Assembly: GCA_024639445.1 (NCBI GenBank)
Contig: JAHEIJ010000034.1
Span: 1 to 13,393, forward strand
Length of the DNA stretch: 13,393 nucleotides
Direction: 5' to 3'
Source of the DNA: Gammaproteobacteria bacterium
GTDB taxonomy: Bacteria > Pseudomonadota > Gammaproteobacteria > UBA6429 > Thiohalophilaceae
The notes beneath the pieces were generated by a model that did no database searches, had not been told where the DNA came from, and saw nothing but the letters and a program-made list of their open reading frames with translations. Positions within the stretch are counted from its first letter, which is position 1, and each line of letters begins with the position of its first letter. Below, piece after piece: positions 6,737 through 12,903 of the stretch. The position numbers were made by a program, and so were the translations under genes.

Positions 6737-7278
6737 GATGTGGCTCTCCTTGCGGCAGCAAGGTTGGGAAAGCCATCAAATCGTTGTGACAGGGCCACTA
6801 ATAAAGGCATCAGGGCTGCCCATCCGAGGCTCAGGGCGATCAGGGCAGTGGTTTGTTCACTGAAGACCACGCCACCCAGGCGAGCACCGGCATAATAGGC
6901 GAGAGGGCCGGCAATAGCGCCACTGACTAGCGCAAGTAACCATCGCCCTTTCAGCCAGCGCAGTGATAAATTCAACGTCGTGGCAAATATGGCCCACATT
7001 GCGAGGATCCAGTGGGGTGCCATGTCAGGGATCAGTGTGCCGGAGGGGTATTCCAGCCAGCCATTCCAGACGAGAAAACTGTCCCAGATACTGCCGATAG
7101 CGATCGCAATCAGAATCAGGAACAATTCAGCACGGGGCTTGCTGGCACGCGATAAATGAATCGCAATGATAGCACTGACCAGCAAAGTGCCGAACCAGGG
7201 CAGTTGATGTGCGCCACCCAGGACACAGGCAAACCAGCCTATCTGAAACGCGATGAAATTTATCAGCATTGGTGACAT
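6733..7278 (-). CDS. DUF2878 family membrane protein
   Basis: The 181-residue product starts M-S-P-M-L-I-N-F-I-A-F-Q-I-G-W-F-A-C-V-L-G and has about six membrane segments. A W-D-S-F-L-V-x-x-G-W-L-E-Y near the middle and A-P-H-W-I-L-A-M-W-A-I-F-A-T-T-L-N are typical of DUF2878, a family of unknown function found beside CFA-like genes. The frame is open upstream to 7515, but that part lies inside the methyltransferase gene and has no membrane-protein character. The ATG at 7278 follows the methyltransferase TAG by ten bases and has TAGGG about eight bases upstream. The ATG at 7269 is a weaker alternative without a ribosome site. Its stop overlaps the start of the DUF1295 gene. Confidence 0.88.
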   Translation of the reverse strand: MSPMLINFIAFQIGWFACVLGGAHQLPWFGTLLVSAIIAIHLSRASKPRAELFLILIAIAIGSIWDSFLVWNGWLEYPSGTLIPDMAPHWILAMWAIFATTLNLSLRWLKGRWLLALVSGAIAGPLAYYAGARLGGVVFSEQTTALIALSLGWAALMPLLVALSQRFDGFPNLAAARRATS

Positions 7279-7288
7279 TGTTCTGGCC

Positions 7289-8344
7289 CTATTGGATTTT
7301 CCGGTTGCTGAATCGATAATGGCTGACAAACCATTGTTGGCCGTTGTCATAACCAAACAATTCAGCGCAGGCCATAAAAAACATCCGCCAGCGCATCCAC
7401 CATTTCTGGGCAAAATCATGGCCATAGGTTTTTTCGATCGTTGTCCACAATTCTGCTTTATTTTTATCCATATTGGCAAGCCAGGCATTGGCAGTTTTCT
7501 CATAGTGCGCGCCATTCCAGCGCCAATGCTGTTGCAGTTTCAGGTGGTCCTGGAAATACAGAGGCAGGCTGTCGCTCGGCATCATTCCGCCCGAGAAGAA
7601 ATGCCGACTCATCCAGTCGCTTGGACCGTTATCGACGAAGGCATAGGGCGTGTCTCGATGCACAAATATGTGCATGAAAAATTCCCCATCCGGTAATAAC
7701 CAGTCACTGATTTTCTCGAACAGCAGCTGGTAATTTCTCATGTGCTCGAACATTTCCACTGACACGATGCGATCAAACTCTTGCTCAGTGGTAAAGTCAT
7801 TCATGTCGGCAGTAATCACCTCGATGTTGTGTAGACCCGCCTGATTAGCATGCTGCAGAATAAATTCTCGTTGGGAATGGGAGTTTGATACGGCAGTGAT
7901 ATGACTGGTGGGATAATGCCGTGCCATCCACAGGGTCAGGGAACCCCAGCCACAGCCCAGCTCCAGAATTCGCATGCCATCTGTCAGCCCCGCATGCTGG
8001 CAGGTCATTTCCAGCCCCGCTTTTTCTGCAGCTGCGAGGCTGGTAACTTCAGTTGGCCAGTAGCAACAGCTGTATTTAAGCTGTGGTCCCAGTGTGTGTA
8101 AGTAAAAATCAGCAGGCACTTCGTAATGTTGTTCGTTGGCCTTGTGTGGATGCAAGGCGATGTTGGCTTGCTGCATCGCCTGGATAAAGTCATGCTGATC
8201 GTTAGCCATGAGTTCAATATCACCTGCATTTATTTCATCCAGGCGTTGACGCAGCAGCCGACGAATACCGTGACGGATGATGCTGTCTGGTAAAAGGCCG
8301 GATTCCGTGAGATCGAGAGCAAGGTTTTGATTGAGCCTGGACAT
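7289..8344 (-). CDS. CFA-family SAM-dependent methyltransferase (operon-proximal copy)
   Basis: The 351-residue product is a class I methyltransferase of the CFA synthase / coclaurine N-methyltransferase-like group. It has H-Y-E-V-P-A-D-F-Y at 73-81, Y-S-C-C-Y-W at 91-96, SAM motif I L-E-L-G-C-G-W-G-S-L at 127-136, D-R-I-V-S-V-E-M-F-E-H-M at 191-202 and F-M-H-I-F-V-H at 223-229. Unlike the other copy it keeps equivalents of all the E. coli Cfa bicarbonate-site side chains visible to me: C93, E200, H225 and Y281. The N-terminal domain is shorter and different from E. coli Cfa. The substrate could be a lipid acyl chain or another small acceptor. It follows the regulator by 14 bases, with AGGT about nine bases before the ATG, and begins the structural part of the operon. 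Confidence 0.9.
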   Translation of the reverse strand: MSRLNQNLALDLTESGLLPDSIIRHGIRRLLRQRLDEINAGDIELMANDQHDFIQAMQQANIALHPHKANEQHYEVPADFYLHTLGPQLKYSCCYWPTEVTSLAAAEKAGLEMTCQHAGLTDGMRILELGCGWGSLTLWMARHYPTSHITAVSNSHSQREFILQHANQAGLHNIEVITADMNDFTTEQEFDRIVSVEMFEHMRNYQLLFEKISDWLLPDGEFFMHIFVHRDTPYAFVDNGPSDWMSRHFFSGGMMPSDSLPLYFQDHLKLQQHWRWNGAHYEKTANAWLANMDKNKAELWTTIEKTYGHDFAQKWWMRWRMFFMACAELFGYDNGQQWFVSHYRFSNRKIQ

Positions 8345-8358
8345 ATTGTGTTACCTGA

Positions 8359-9270
8359 CTAAGTGTTTTTGTTACGGGTGATAGGCAGGACACTGCCAAT
8401 CGTCTGTAGAGTGCCAAATAAATCCGTTGGTAATGGAGTGGCACCAGTGGCTTTTATCTCAGCATGATAGTTTTCAGCCACATGCCCACCAATGAATACT
8501 GGGATGCTGCTGGTGTGGGCTAGGGTATTCAGTTCGGTCTTGAACAGATCTGTATCGAGAACAATGGAGCCCGAGAGCACAACACCGTCTGATTGGGTGC
8601 GCTGAATGACATGTGGCAGCTCAGACAGAGGCATATCGGCACCTAATAGAATTAGTCGATAACCCCGTGCGTGGGCCGCGAGAGCAAATAACAATAAACC
8701 AAACTCGTGATGTTCACCGGGCAGGCAGGCGGCAATCAGGCAGGGGCCGGTGTTGCGTATATTACGGTGATGAAATCGAGCACCGAGCTTGTTACGCATG
8801 AAAACACTGAAAAAATGCTCTTCCGCCACACTCCCTTCAGTGGTCTGCCAGCGTTCTCCGAGGTGAGTCAACAAGGGTGTGAGTAATCGCCGGGTAACGA
8901 TATCCACCGGGTAGAGCGACATGGCTTCGTTATAAATTGAATCCAGAACGTTTTCGTCGAACTGGCTAATCGCTTCGATCATGCGGAGCCGGTATTGCAC
9001 CCAGATATCTTCATTGCTGTCGTGCGACTGTTCTCGAAGATCCATTGATTCCGCTACGCGGCTAATGGCAATACCCTGACCGAGTTGCACCAATATAAGC
9101 TGTATCTTGTCGACATCAGTCTGGCTGTACATTCGGTGACCCTTGGGTGTGCGTTCCGGCTGAATCAAGCCGTATCGGCGCTCCCAGGCACGCAAGGTGA
9201 CTGCATTGACCCCGGTGATTTCCGATACCGTGCCGATGGGGTAAAGGCCATTGATGTCTTGCTGTTCCAT
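8359..9270 (-). CDS. litR: MerR-family transcriptional regulator with cobalamin-binding domain (LitR/CarH type photoreceptor)
   Basis: The 303-residue product has three parts. A MerR helix-turn-helix spans about 10-75 (I-G-T-V-S-E-I-T-G-V-N, T-L-R-A-W-E-R-R-Y-G-L-I-x-P-x-R-T-x-x-G-H-R-M-Y). A helical cap at about 90-165 has W141-x9-E151-H152, the motif covering adenosylcobalamin in CarH. A B12-binding Rossmann domain has E186-x-H188-x-x-G191, whose His is the lower axial cobalt ligand, and G261-G262. In CarH/LitR proteins the dark AdoCbl-bound tetramer represses, and light breaks the Co-C bond and releases DNA. All key residues are present, so it is probably a functional green/blue-light sensor. 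ATG 9270 is preferred: the predicted transcript starts near 9300, downstream of the in-frame ATG at 9306. It is the first gene of the operon and probably autoregulated. Confidence 0.93.
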   Translation of the reverse strand: MEQQDINGLYPIGTVSEITGVNAVTLRAWERRYGLIQPERTPKGHRMYSQTDVDKIQLILVQLGQGIAISRVAESMDLREQSHDSNEDIWVQYRLRMIEAISQFDENVLDSIYNEAMSLYPVDIVTRRLLTPLLTHLGERWQTTEGSVAEEHFFSVFMRNKLGARFHHRNIRNTGPCLIAACLPGEHHEFGLLLFALAAHARGYRLILLGADMPLSELPHVIQRTQSDGVVLSGSIVLDTDLFKTELNTLAHTSSIPVFIGGHVAENYHAEIKATGATPLPTDLFGTLQTIGSVLPITRNKNT

Positions 9271-9288
9271 TTGAATACATTTAATTCC

Positions 9289-9305
9289 TGTACAAAACTT
9301 GTACA
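9289..9305. promoter_or_regulatory. Tandem 11-bp-spaced TGTACA sites (predicted LitR operator, operon side)
   Basis: TGTACA occurs at 9289-9294 and 9300-9305, exactly 11 bp apart, overlapping the predicted start of the regulator transcript. Each fits the T-n-n-A-C-A core of the 11-bp direct repeats bound by CarH. A third copy at 9320-9325 lies in the promoter spacer, 20 bp from the second. Confidence 0.6.
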
Positions 9306-9306
9306 A

Positions 9307-9335
9307 ATGCTAAAATACTTGTACAATTTTGTCAA
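9307..9335 (-). promoter_or_regulatory. Sigma70-like promoter of the litR-led operon
   Basis: On the - strand a perfect -35 TTGACA (9335 to 9330) is followed by a 17-base spacer and a TAGCAT -10 (9312 to 9307; four of six match). Transcription would begin near 9300, about 30 bases before the regulator ATG at 9270. One TGTACA site sits inside the spacer and two more overlap the start point, a layout suited to repression. Confidence 0.65.
9320..9325. promoter_or_regulatory. TGTACA site inside the litR promoter spacer
   Basis: The core sits in an eight-base palindrome TTGTACAA (9319-9326), between the -10 and -35 of the - strand promoter and just upstream of the + strand -35. A bound regulator here could affect both promoters. 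The -35 itself (TTGACA on the - strand) also fits T-n-n-A-C-A, ten bases away. Confidence 0.5.
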
Positions 9336-9357
9336 ATGCACAATCATTATATATATT
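9329..9357 (+). promoter_or_regulatory. Sigma70-like promoter of the Sel1-glutathione peroxidase unit
   Basis: On the + strand a -35 TTGTCA (9329-9334) and a -10 TATATT (9352-9357), each five of six to consensus, are separated by exactly 17 bases. The start point would be near 9364, leaving an 80-base leader before the ATG at 9444. The -35 overlaps the -35 of the opposite promoter in a near-palindromic TTTGTCAAA, so the two promoters are back to back. Confidence 0.55.
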
Positions 9358-9384
9358 AAACAAGCGCTTACATATTATTCGTCT

Positions 9385-9401
9385 TGTGCAAGACTTGTAC
9401 A
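9385..9401. promoter_or_regulatory. Second 11-bp-spaced site pair (predicted LitR operator, Sel1 side)
   Basis: TGTGCA at 9385-9390 and TGTACA at 9396-9401 are exactly 11 bp apart. Read on the - strand they are TGTACA and TGCACA, both fitting T-n-n-A-C-A. They lie about 20-40 bases downstream of the predicted + strand start point, in the leader of the Sel1 gene, where a bound protein could block elongation or initiation. Confidence 0.5.
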
Positions 9402-9431
9402 GATAGTTGCTGGTGTGGCACAGACCCAGGC

Positions 9432-9437
9432 AGGAGG
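9432..9437 (+). promoter_or_regulatory. Consensus ribosome binding site of the Sel1 gene
   Basis: AGGAGG with a six-base spacer precedes the ATG at 9444. It rules out an upstream TTG-initiated reading from 9384, whose extra codons would overlap the predicted operator. Confidence 0.85.
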
Positions 9438-9443
9438 TTGATA

Positions 9444-9749
9444 ATGGTAAAGCGACGAGAAGATTTTCTTTCCAAACTGGTACTTTGGAACAATGATCCG
9501 GAGCATGTCGAACAGGTGCGGGAAAAAGCCGAGGCTGGAAATGTGGATGCCCAGTATGCACTGGGTCTGATGTACGCAGAAGGCCGCGGTATCAAGCAGG
9601 ATGAGATCCAGGCATATATCTGGTTGTCCCGTGCGGTCGATCAAGGCGATCAGGATGCGGCAACGTTGCGCTATGTGCTGTTATCACAGATGGAGCCCCG
9701 TCAGATTGCTGCGGCAGTTCGCCAGCTCGAGCAAGGCACAAACTCATGA
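9444..9749 (+). CDS. Small Sel1-repeat protein
   Basis: The 101-residue product has no signal peptide or membrane segment. Residues about 29-71 form a complete Sel1-like repeat: A-G-N-V-D-A-Q-Y-A-L-G-L-M-Y-A-E-G-R-G-I-K-Q-D-E-I-Q-A-Y, then the start of a second repeat, W-L-S-R-A-V-D-Q-G-D-Q-D-A. Sel1 repeats are helical hairpins that mediate protein-protein contacts. With one and a half repeats this is probably an adaptor or a partner-binding protein rather than an enzyme. It is the first gene of a two-gene unit with an exported glutathione peroxidase, divergent from the B12 regulator and preceded by predicted regulator sites, so light or photo-oxidative induction is plausible. The partner is unknown. 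Confidence 0.85.
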   Translation: MVKRREDFLSKLVLWNNDPEHVEQVREKAEAGNVDAQYALGLMYAEGRGIKQDEIQAYIWLSRAVDQGDQDAATLRYVLLSQMEPRQIAAAVRQLEQGTNS

Positions 9750-9754
9750 GGAGG
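9749..9754 (+). promoter_or_regulatory. Consensus ribosome binding site deciding the peroxidase start
   Basis: AGGAGG begins at the last base of the Sel1 stop codon and lies six bases before ATG 9761. This favours 9761 over the in-frame ATG at 9746, which lacks its own ribosome site. Confidence 0.8.
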
Positions 9755-9760
9755 AAGCTT

Positions 9761-10309
9761 ATGCGTGCTGAGTTATTCTTTTTCGCGCTACTGCTGATTG
9801 GAGGAAATCCCGTGCAGGCTGACAGCAAAAATTGCCCCGATACGTTAAATTTTACCGTACAGCCCCTGAATGAAGATCAACAGGTCAATTTGTGCGATGC
9901 CTATGCCGGCAAGGTCGTGTTGATTGTGAATACAGCCAGCAAGTGTGCTTTTACGCCACAATATGAAGGACTGGAAGCCCTGTACGATACCTACAAAGAT
10001 CGTGGCCTGGTGGTGCTGGGATTTCCTTCCAATGATTTTGCCAATCAGGAACCCGGTAGCGAGGCGGAGATCAAAACATTCTGTCGCATGACGTACGGAG
10101 TCCAGTTTCCCATGTTTGCCAAGACCCGGGTAAAGAAGAAAAATGCCGATCCGCTGTATCAAAAGCTGGGTGAAACTGCGGGTTCCTGGCCCAAATGGAA
10201 TTTTCATAAATATCTGTTGGACCGGAACGGGCAGTTAGTTGGTAGTTATGGCAGCTTTACCAAACCGCAAAGCAAGAAATTGGTGAAGCAGATCGAGTCG
10301 CTCTTGTAA
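9761..10309 (+). CDS. Glutathione peroxidase family protein, exported
   Basis: The 182-residue product has a probable Sec signal peptide (residues 1-20, cleaved after P-V-Q-A), which most BtuE-like bacterial enzymes lack. The thioredoxin-fold peroxidase motifs are all present: V-N-T-A-S-K-C with catalytic Cys62 (ordinary TGT codon, not selenocysteine), L-G-F-P-S-N-D-F-x-x-Q-E-P-G-S with Gln96, F-C-x-M-T-Y-G-V-x-F-P-M-F with a conserved Cys108, and K-W-N-F-H-K-Y-L with Trp146 and Asn147. Such enzymes reduce hydrogen peroxide and lipid hydroperoxides, often using thioredoxin rather than glutathione in bacteria. A periplasmic form next to lipid-modifying genes fits defence against peroxidised membrane lipids. 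Two further Cys (25 and 45) might form a disulfide. It ends 13 bases from the convergent photolyase stop. Confidence 0.92.
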   Translation: MRAELFFFALLLIGGNPVQADSKNCPDTLNFTVQPLNEDQQVNLCDAYAGKVVLIVNTASKCAFTPQYEGLEALYDTYKDRGLVVLGFPSNDFANQEPGSEAEIKTFCRMTYGVQFPMFAKTRVKKKNADPLYQKLGETAGSWPKWNFHKYLLDRNGQLVGSYGSFTKPQSKKLVKQIESLL

Positions 10310-10322
10310 CAGGGGGCTTTTA

Positions 10323-11774
10323 TCAACTGGCGGAACGGATATATTGGCGGTAATTCAGTAAGGCCTGCTCGCGGCTGGCTTTAAGATCCAGGATGGGCTC
10401 AGGGTAATCCGAGCCAAGAATTACCTTGCAGGCTTGTTGAACTAACGGTGGAGTGAGCTCGGGCTGATGTATGTATTCTGTCGGCAAGCCAGCCAGTTCC
10501 GGGATCCAGCGGCGAATATATTCACCACGCGGATCGAATTTCTGGCTTTGTAGTACAGGATTGAAAATGCGGAAATAGGGCGCGGCGTCAACACCGCAAC
10601 CGGCAACCCATTGCCAGTTCATGGAATTCTGCGCCAGGTCGGCATCCACTAAAGTGTCCCAGAACCATCTGGCTCCGAGTTGCCAGTGGATACCGGCATT
10701 TTTAGTTAACAGCGAGGCAACGATCATGCGAACACGGTTATGCATCCAGCCGGTTTGCCATAGCTGACGCATGCCGGCATCTACTATTGGAAAGCCGGTC
10801 AGACCCTGTTGCCAGGCCTTAAGTAGTCGAGAGTTGGAGCGGCGCTGCCAGGGAAAGTGGTTATAGCGCGCATCGAAGGGTTTATCGCTGGTAGTAGGAA
10901 AGTGCCACAATATGTGATGGGCAAAGTCGCGCCAGACCAGTTGGCGTAACAGTGCCGTTGCACCCGGTCTGGCATGTTGCTGCCGGCTCTGGATCAGCAT
11001 TTTTGCAACCTGGCGCACACTGAGTTCGCCGAAATGCAAATAAGGCGAAAGCCGGCTAGTGCCGTCGATATCCGGTCGATCATGAGAGTCGGGATAGTCT
11101 GCGATGATTTCCTGGCTATGCAACCGCAACTGCTGGATGCCTGCTTGTTCACCAACTTGCCAGGTCTGGCGCATGCCTTTATCCCAAGGCTGAGTCGGTA
11201 ACAGTTCAAGCTTTGCCAGTGCCATTGAGGATACGCGATTCGGGACTGATGGTAACTGGTCGGGGGCGGGCAACAATGCCGGTGAATTAAATAGCTGTTG
11301 ATGGGCTCGCCAGTATGGAGTGAACACCTTATACGGTTGGCCGGATTTGTTACGAATGCTATCGGGCTCAAGTAGCAGGTTGCCATTATAAAGTTTGAAA
11401 TCGATGTTCAAATCCTGCAGGGCTTGTTGCACATGATTATCACGTTTGGTGCCGGCAGGCGTGTAGCAGCGAGTGGCAAACACACTGGCTGCCGCGGTTT
11501 CCTCAACAAGTTGTTGCAGTTGCTCGAGACTGTTGCCGGCGCGCAGAATGAGACGGCTACCCAATTGTTTGAGGTCGCGGGCGAGTGATGACAGACTGTG
11601 ATGTAACCACCAGCGACTGGCGGCGCCGGGCTGCCACCGGCCTTCTTCATGCGGAGCATGTATATATAAAGGTATGATGCGTTCGCCATGGTTGAGCGCC
11701 GCATATAAAGCTGGATTATCGTGCAGGCGCAGGTCGGTGCGGAACCAGACAATAATTGCGGATTTTTTTGTCAT
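10323..11774 (-). CDS. phrB: Deoxyribodipyrimidine photolyase (CPD photolyase, class I)
   Basis: The 483-residue flavoprotein uses FADH- and near-UV/blue light to split cyclobutane pyrimidine dimers in DNA. The N-terminal antenna domain starts I-V-W-F-R-T-D-L-R-L-H-D-N-P-A-L. The FAD domain has D-G-T-S-R-L-S-P-Y-L-H-F-G at 237-249, T-G-F-P-I-V-D-A-G-M-R-Q-L at 326-338, G-W-M-H-N-R-x-R-M near 342-350, and D-A-D-L-A-Q-N-S-M-N-W-Q-W-V, A-P-Y-F-R-I-F-N-P to residue 406. Tryptophans W309, W364 and W387 line up with the E. coli electron-transfer triad (306, 359, 382), and N383 with its flavin-proximal Asn378. Length is typical, so it should be functional. The antenna cofactor cannot be read from the sequence. 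The ATG at 11774 lacks a clear Shine-Dalgarno. It is divergent from the RudS-type gene, which echoes the phr-ybgA association of E. coli. Confidence 0.96.
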   Translation of the reverse strand: MTKKSAIIVWFRTDLRLHDNPALYAALNHGERIIPLYIHAPHEEGRWQPGAASRWWLHHSLSSLARDLKQLGSRLILRAGNSLEQLQQLVEETAAASVFATRCYTPAGTKRDNHVQQALQDLNIDFKLYNGNLLLEPDSIRNKSGQPYKVFTPYWRAHQQLFNSPALLPAPDQLPSVPNRVSSMALAKLELLPTQPWDKGMRQTWQVGEQAGIQQLRLHSQEIIADYPDSHDRPDIDGTSRLSPYLHFGELSVRQVAKMLIQSRQQHARPGATALLRQLVWRDFAHHILWHFPTTSDKPFDARYNHFPWQRRSNSRLLKAWQQGLTGFPIVDAGMRQLWQTGWMHNRVRMIVASLLTKNAGIHWQLGARWFWDTLVDADLAQNSMNWQWVAGCGVDAAPYFRIFNPVLQSQKFDPRGEYIRRWIPELAGLPTEYIHQPELTPPLVQQACKVILGSDYPEPILDLKASREQALLNYRQYIRSAS

Positions 11775-11810
11775 TTGTCAGAGCGTAGTAGCCAACATGA
11801 ATACTGGGCA

Positions 11811-11839
11811 ATAATGATGTGTTGACACGATTCTGACAA
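11811..11839 (-). promoter_or_regulatory. phrB: Candidate photolyase promoter
   Basis: On the - strand TTGTCA (11839 to 11834) and CATTAT (11816 to 11811) are separated by 17 bases, matching five and four of six consensus positions. It would start transcription about 30-40 bases before the photolyase ATG. No TGTACA regulator site is visible in this intergenic region. Weak evidence. Confidence 0.35.
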
Positions 11840-11851
11840 GTGAATTAATAC
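11822..11851 (+). promoter_or_regulatory. rudS: Candidate promoter of the RudS-type gene
   Basis: A perfect -35 TTGACA (11822-11827) is followed after 18 bases by a poor -10, TAATAC (11846-11851). It interleaves with the candidate photolyase promoter on the other strand, so the two would compete if both are real. The weak -10 keeps confidence low. Confidence 0.35.
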
Positions 11852-11873
11852 CAGCCAGTTAATACGGAAGACA

Positions 11874-12818
11874 ATGCATAAAATACAGATCGGTATCAGT
11901 AGTTGCCTGCTTGGTGAAGAAGTGCGATACGACGGTGGGCACAAGCGCAATGTATATATCATCAGTACCCTGGCACAGTATTTTGATTTCAAGTCCATTT
12001 GTCCGGAGATGGCGATTGGTTTGGGAGTCCCGCGACCCACCATCCGGCAAGTGGACATGGGGCAGGGTGTTCGTGTGGTTGGAGTAAATGATGTCAGCCT
12101 GGATGTGACTGACAGGTTACGTAGTTTCAGTCAGGAAGCATGTGGGAATTTGCAGGGTATATCCGGCTATATTTTGAAAAAAGATTCGCCCAGTTGCGGC
12201 ATGGAACGGGTCCGCGTTTACAATTCCAGTGATATGCCGGAAAAGCGCGGTCGCGGTATATTTGCCAATGCCCTTATGCAAGCACACCCAAACCTACCCG
12301 TGGAAGAAGAGGGTCGATTAATGGATCCCATGTTGCGTGAAAATTTCATCGAACGGGTGTTTATTTATTTTCGTTGGCAGCAACTTATAAATAGTGGCTT
12401 AACGGCACAGAAACTGATTGAATTCCATACCCGGCACAAATTCAATCTGTTGGCCCATGATGAACCGGTTTATCGGCAACTTGGTCGAATGGTGGCTGAA
12501 GTGGATGACGATAACCTGCAGGCACTGGCGAACAATTATATCGATATGTTGATGGGTGGTCTGAAGAAACCGGCAAGCCGTAAACGCCATACCAACGTAT
12601 TGATGCACATTATGGGTTTTTTCAAGAATCAGCTATCGGCTGAGGATAAACAGGAAATGCTGGATATCCTTGATGCCTATCGGCTGGGCCGGGTTCCCTT
12701 GATTGTGCCGATTACCATGCTGAGACATCACTTGCGACGTAATCCACATCCCTATATTGAACAACAATATTATATGAATCCATATCCCGAGGAATTGATG
12801 TTGCGTAATAGTCTTTAG
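11874..12818 (+). CDS. rudS: DUF523-DUF1722 protein, probable tRNA 4-thiouridine desulfidase RudS
   Basis: The 314-residue product joins two domains. Residues 1 to about 150 are DUF523 (TudS-type): I-G-I-S-S-C-L-L-G-E-x-V-R-Y-D-G-G-H-K, I-C-P-E-M-A-I-G-L-G-V-P-R-P, and K-K-D-S-P-S-C-G-M. Cys11, Cys43 and Cys108 correspond to the three cluster-binding cysteines of TudS desulfidases. Residues about 185-305 are DUF1722 (H-K-F-N-L-L-A-H-D-E-P-V-Y-R-x-L-G-R), the YbgA domain. This architecture is that of RudS, reported to remove sulfur from 4-thiouridine in tRNA using a [4Fe-4S] cluster. The older annotation is YbgA-like. In E. coli ybgA lies next to phr; here the gene is divergent from photolyase with a shared 99-base intergenic region. 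A short GGAAG precedes the ATG closely. Domain calls are firm, and the substrate rests on family knowledge. Confidence 0.9.
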   Translation: MHKIQIGISSCLLGEEVRYDGGHKRNVYIISTLAQYFDFKSICPEMAIGLGVPRPTIRQVDMGQGVRVVGVNDVSLDVTDRLRSFSQEACGNLQGISGYILKKDSPSCGMERVRVYNSSDMPEKRGRGIFANALMQAHPNLPVEEEGRLMDPMLRENFIERVFIYFRWQQLINSGLTAQKLIEFHTRHKFNLLAHDEPVYRQLGRMVAEVDDDNLQALANNYIDMLMGGLKKPASRKRHTNVLMHIMGFFKNQLSAEDKQEMLDILDAYRLGRVPLIVPITMLRHHLRRNPHPYIEQQYYMNPYPEELMLRNSL

Positions 12819-12903
12819 CAATGAACGCATGTTGCAAGAGTCCCGGATTCGAATCTACTATGCTGAGAACCGGATCAGTGATATTCGGAACATTTGATTA
12901 ATC

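Noticed and set aside
7279..7515. N-terminal extension of the DUF2878 frame inside the methyltransferase gene
   Set aside because: It is an antiphase shadow of the methyltransferase. The ATG at 7278 has a ribosome site and gives the family-typical N-terminus.
9271..9306. 12-codon extension of the regulator to an ATG at 9306
   Set aside because: It would lie upstream of the predicted transcript start and consist largely of operator sequence; the MerR domain starts normally from 9270.
12821..12838. Hairpin-like GCAATG / CATGTTGC after the RudS-type gene
   Set aside because: Only four Watson-Crick pairs plus wobbles form and there is no T run, so it is not a credible terminator.
12838..12860. 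tRNA T-loop-like GATTCGAATC after the RudS-type gene
   Set aside because: The flanks do not form a five-base T stem, no CCA or acceptor stem is present and no upstream tRNA arms are visible. It is just a short palindrome.
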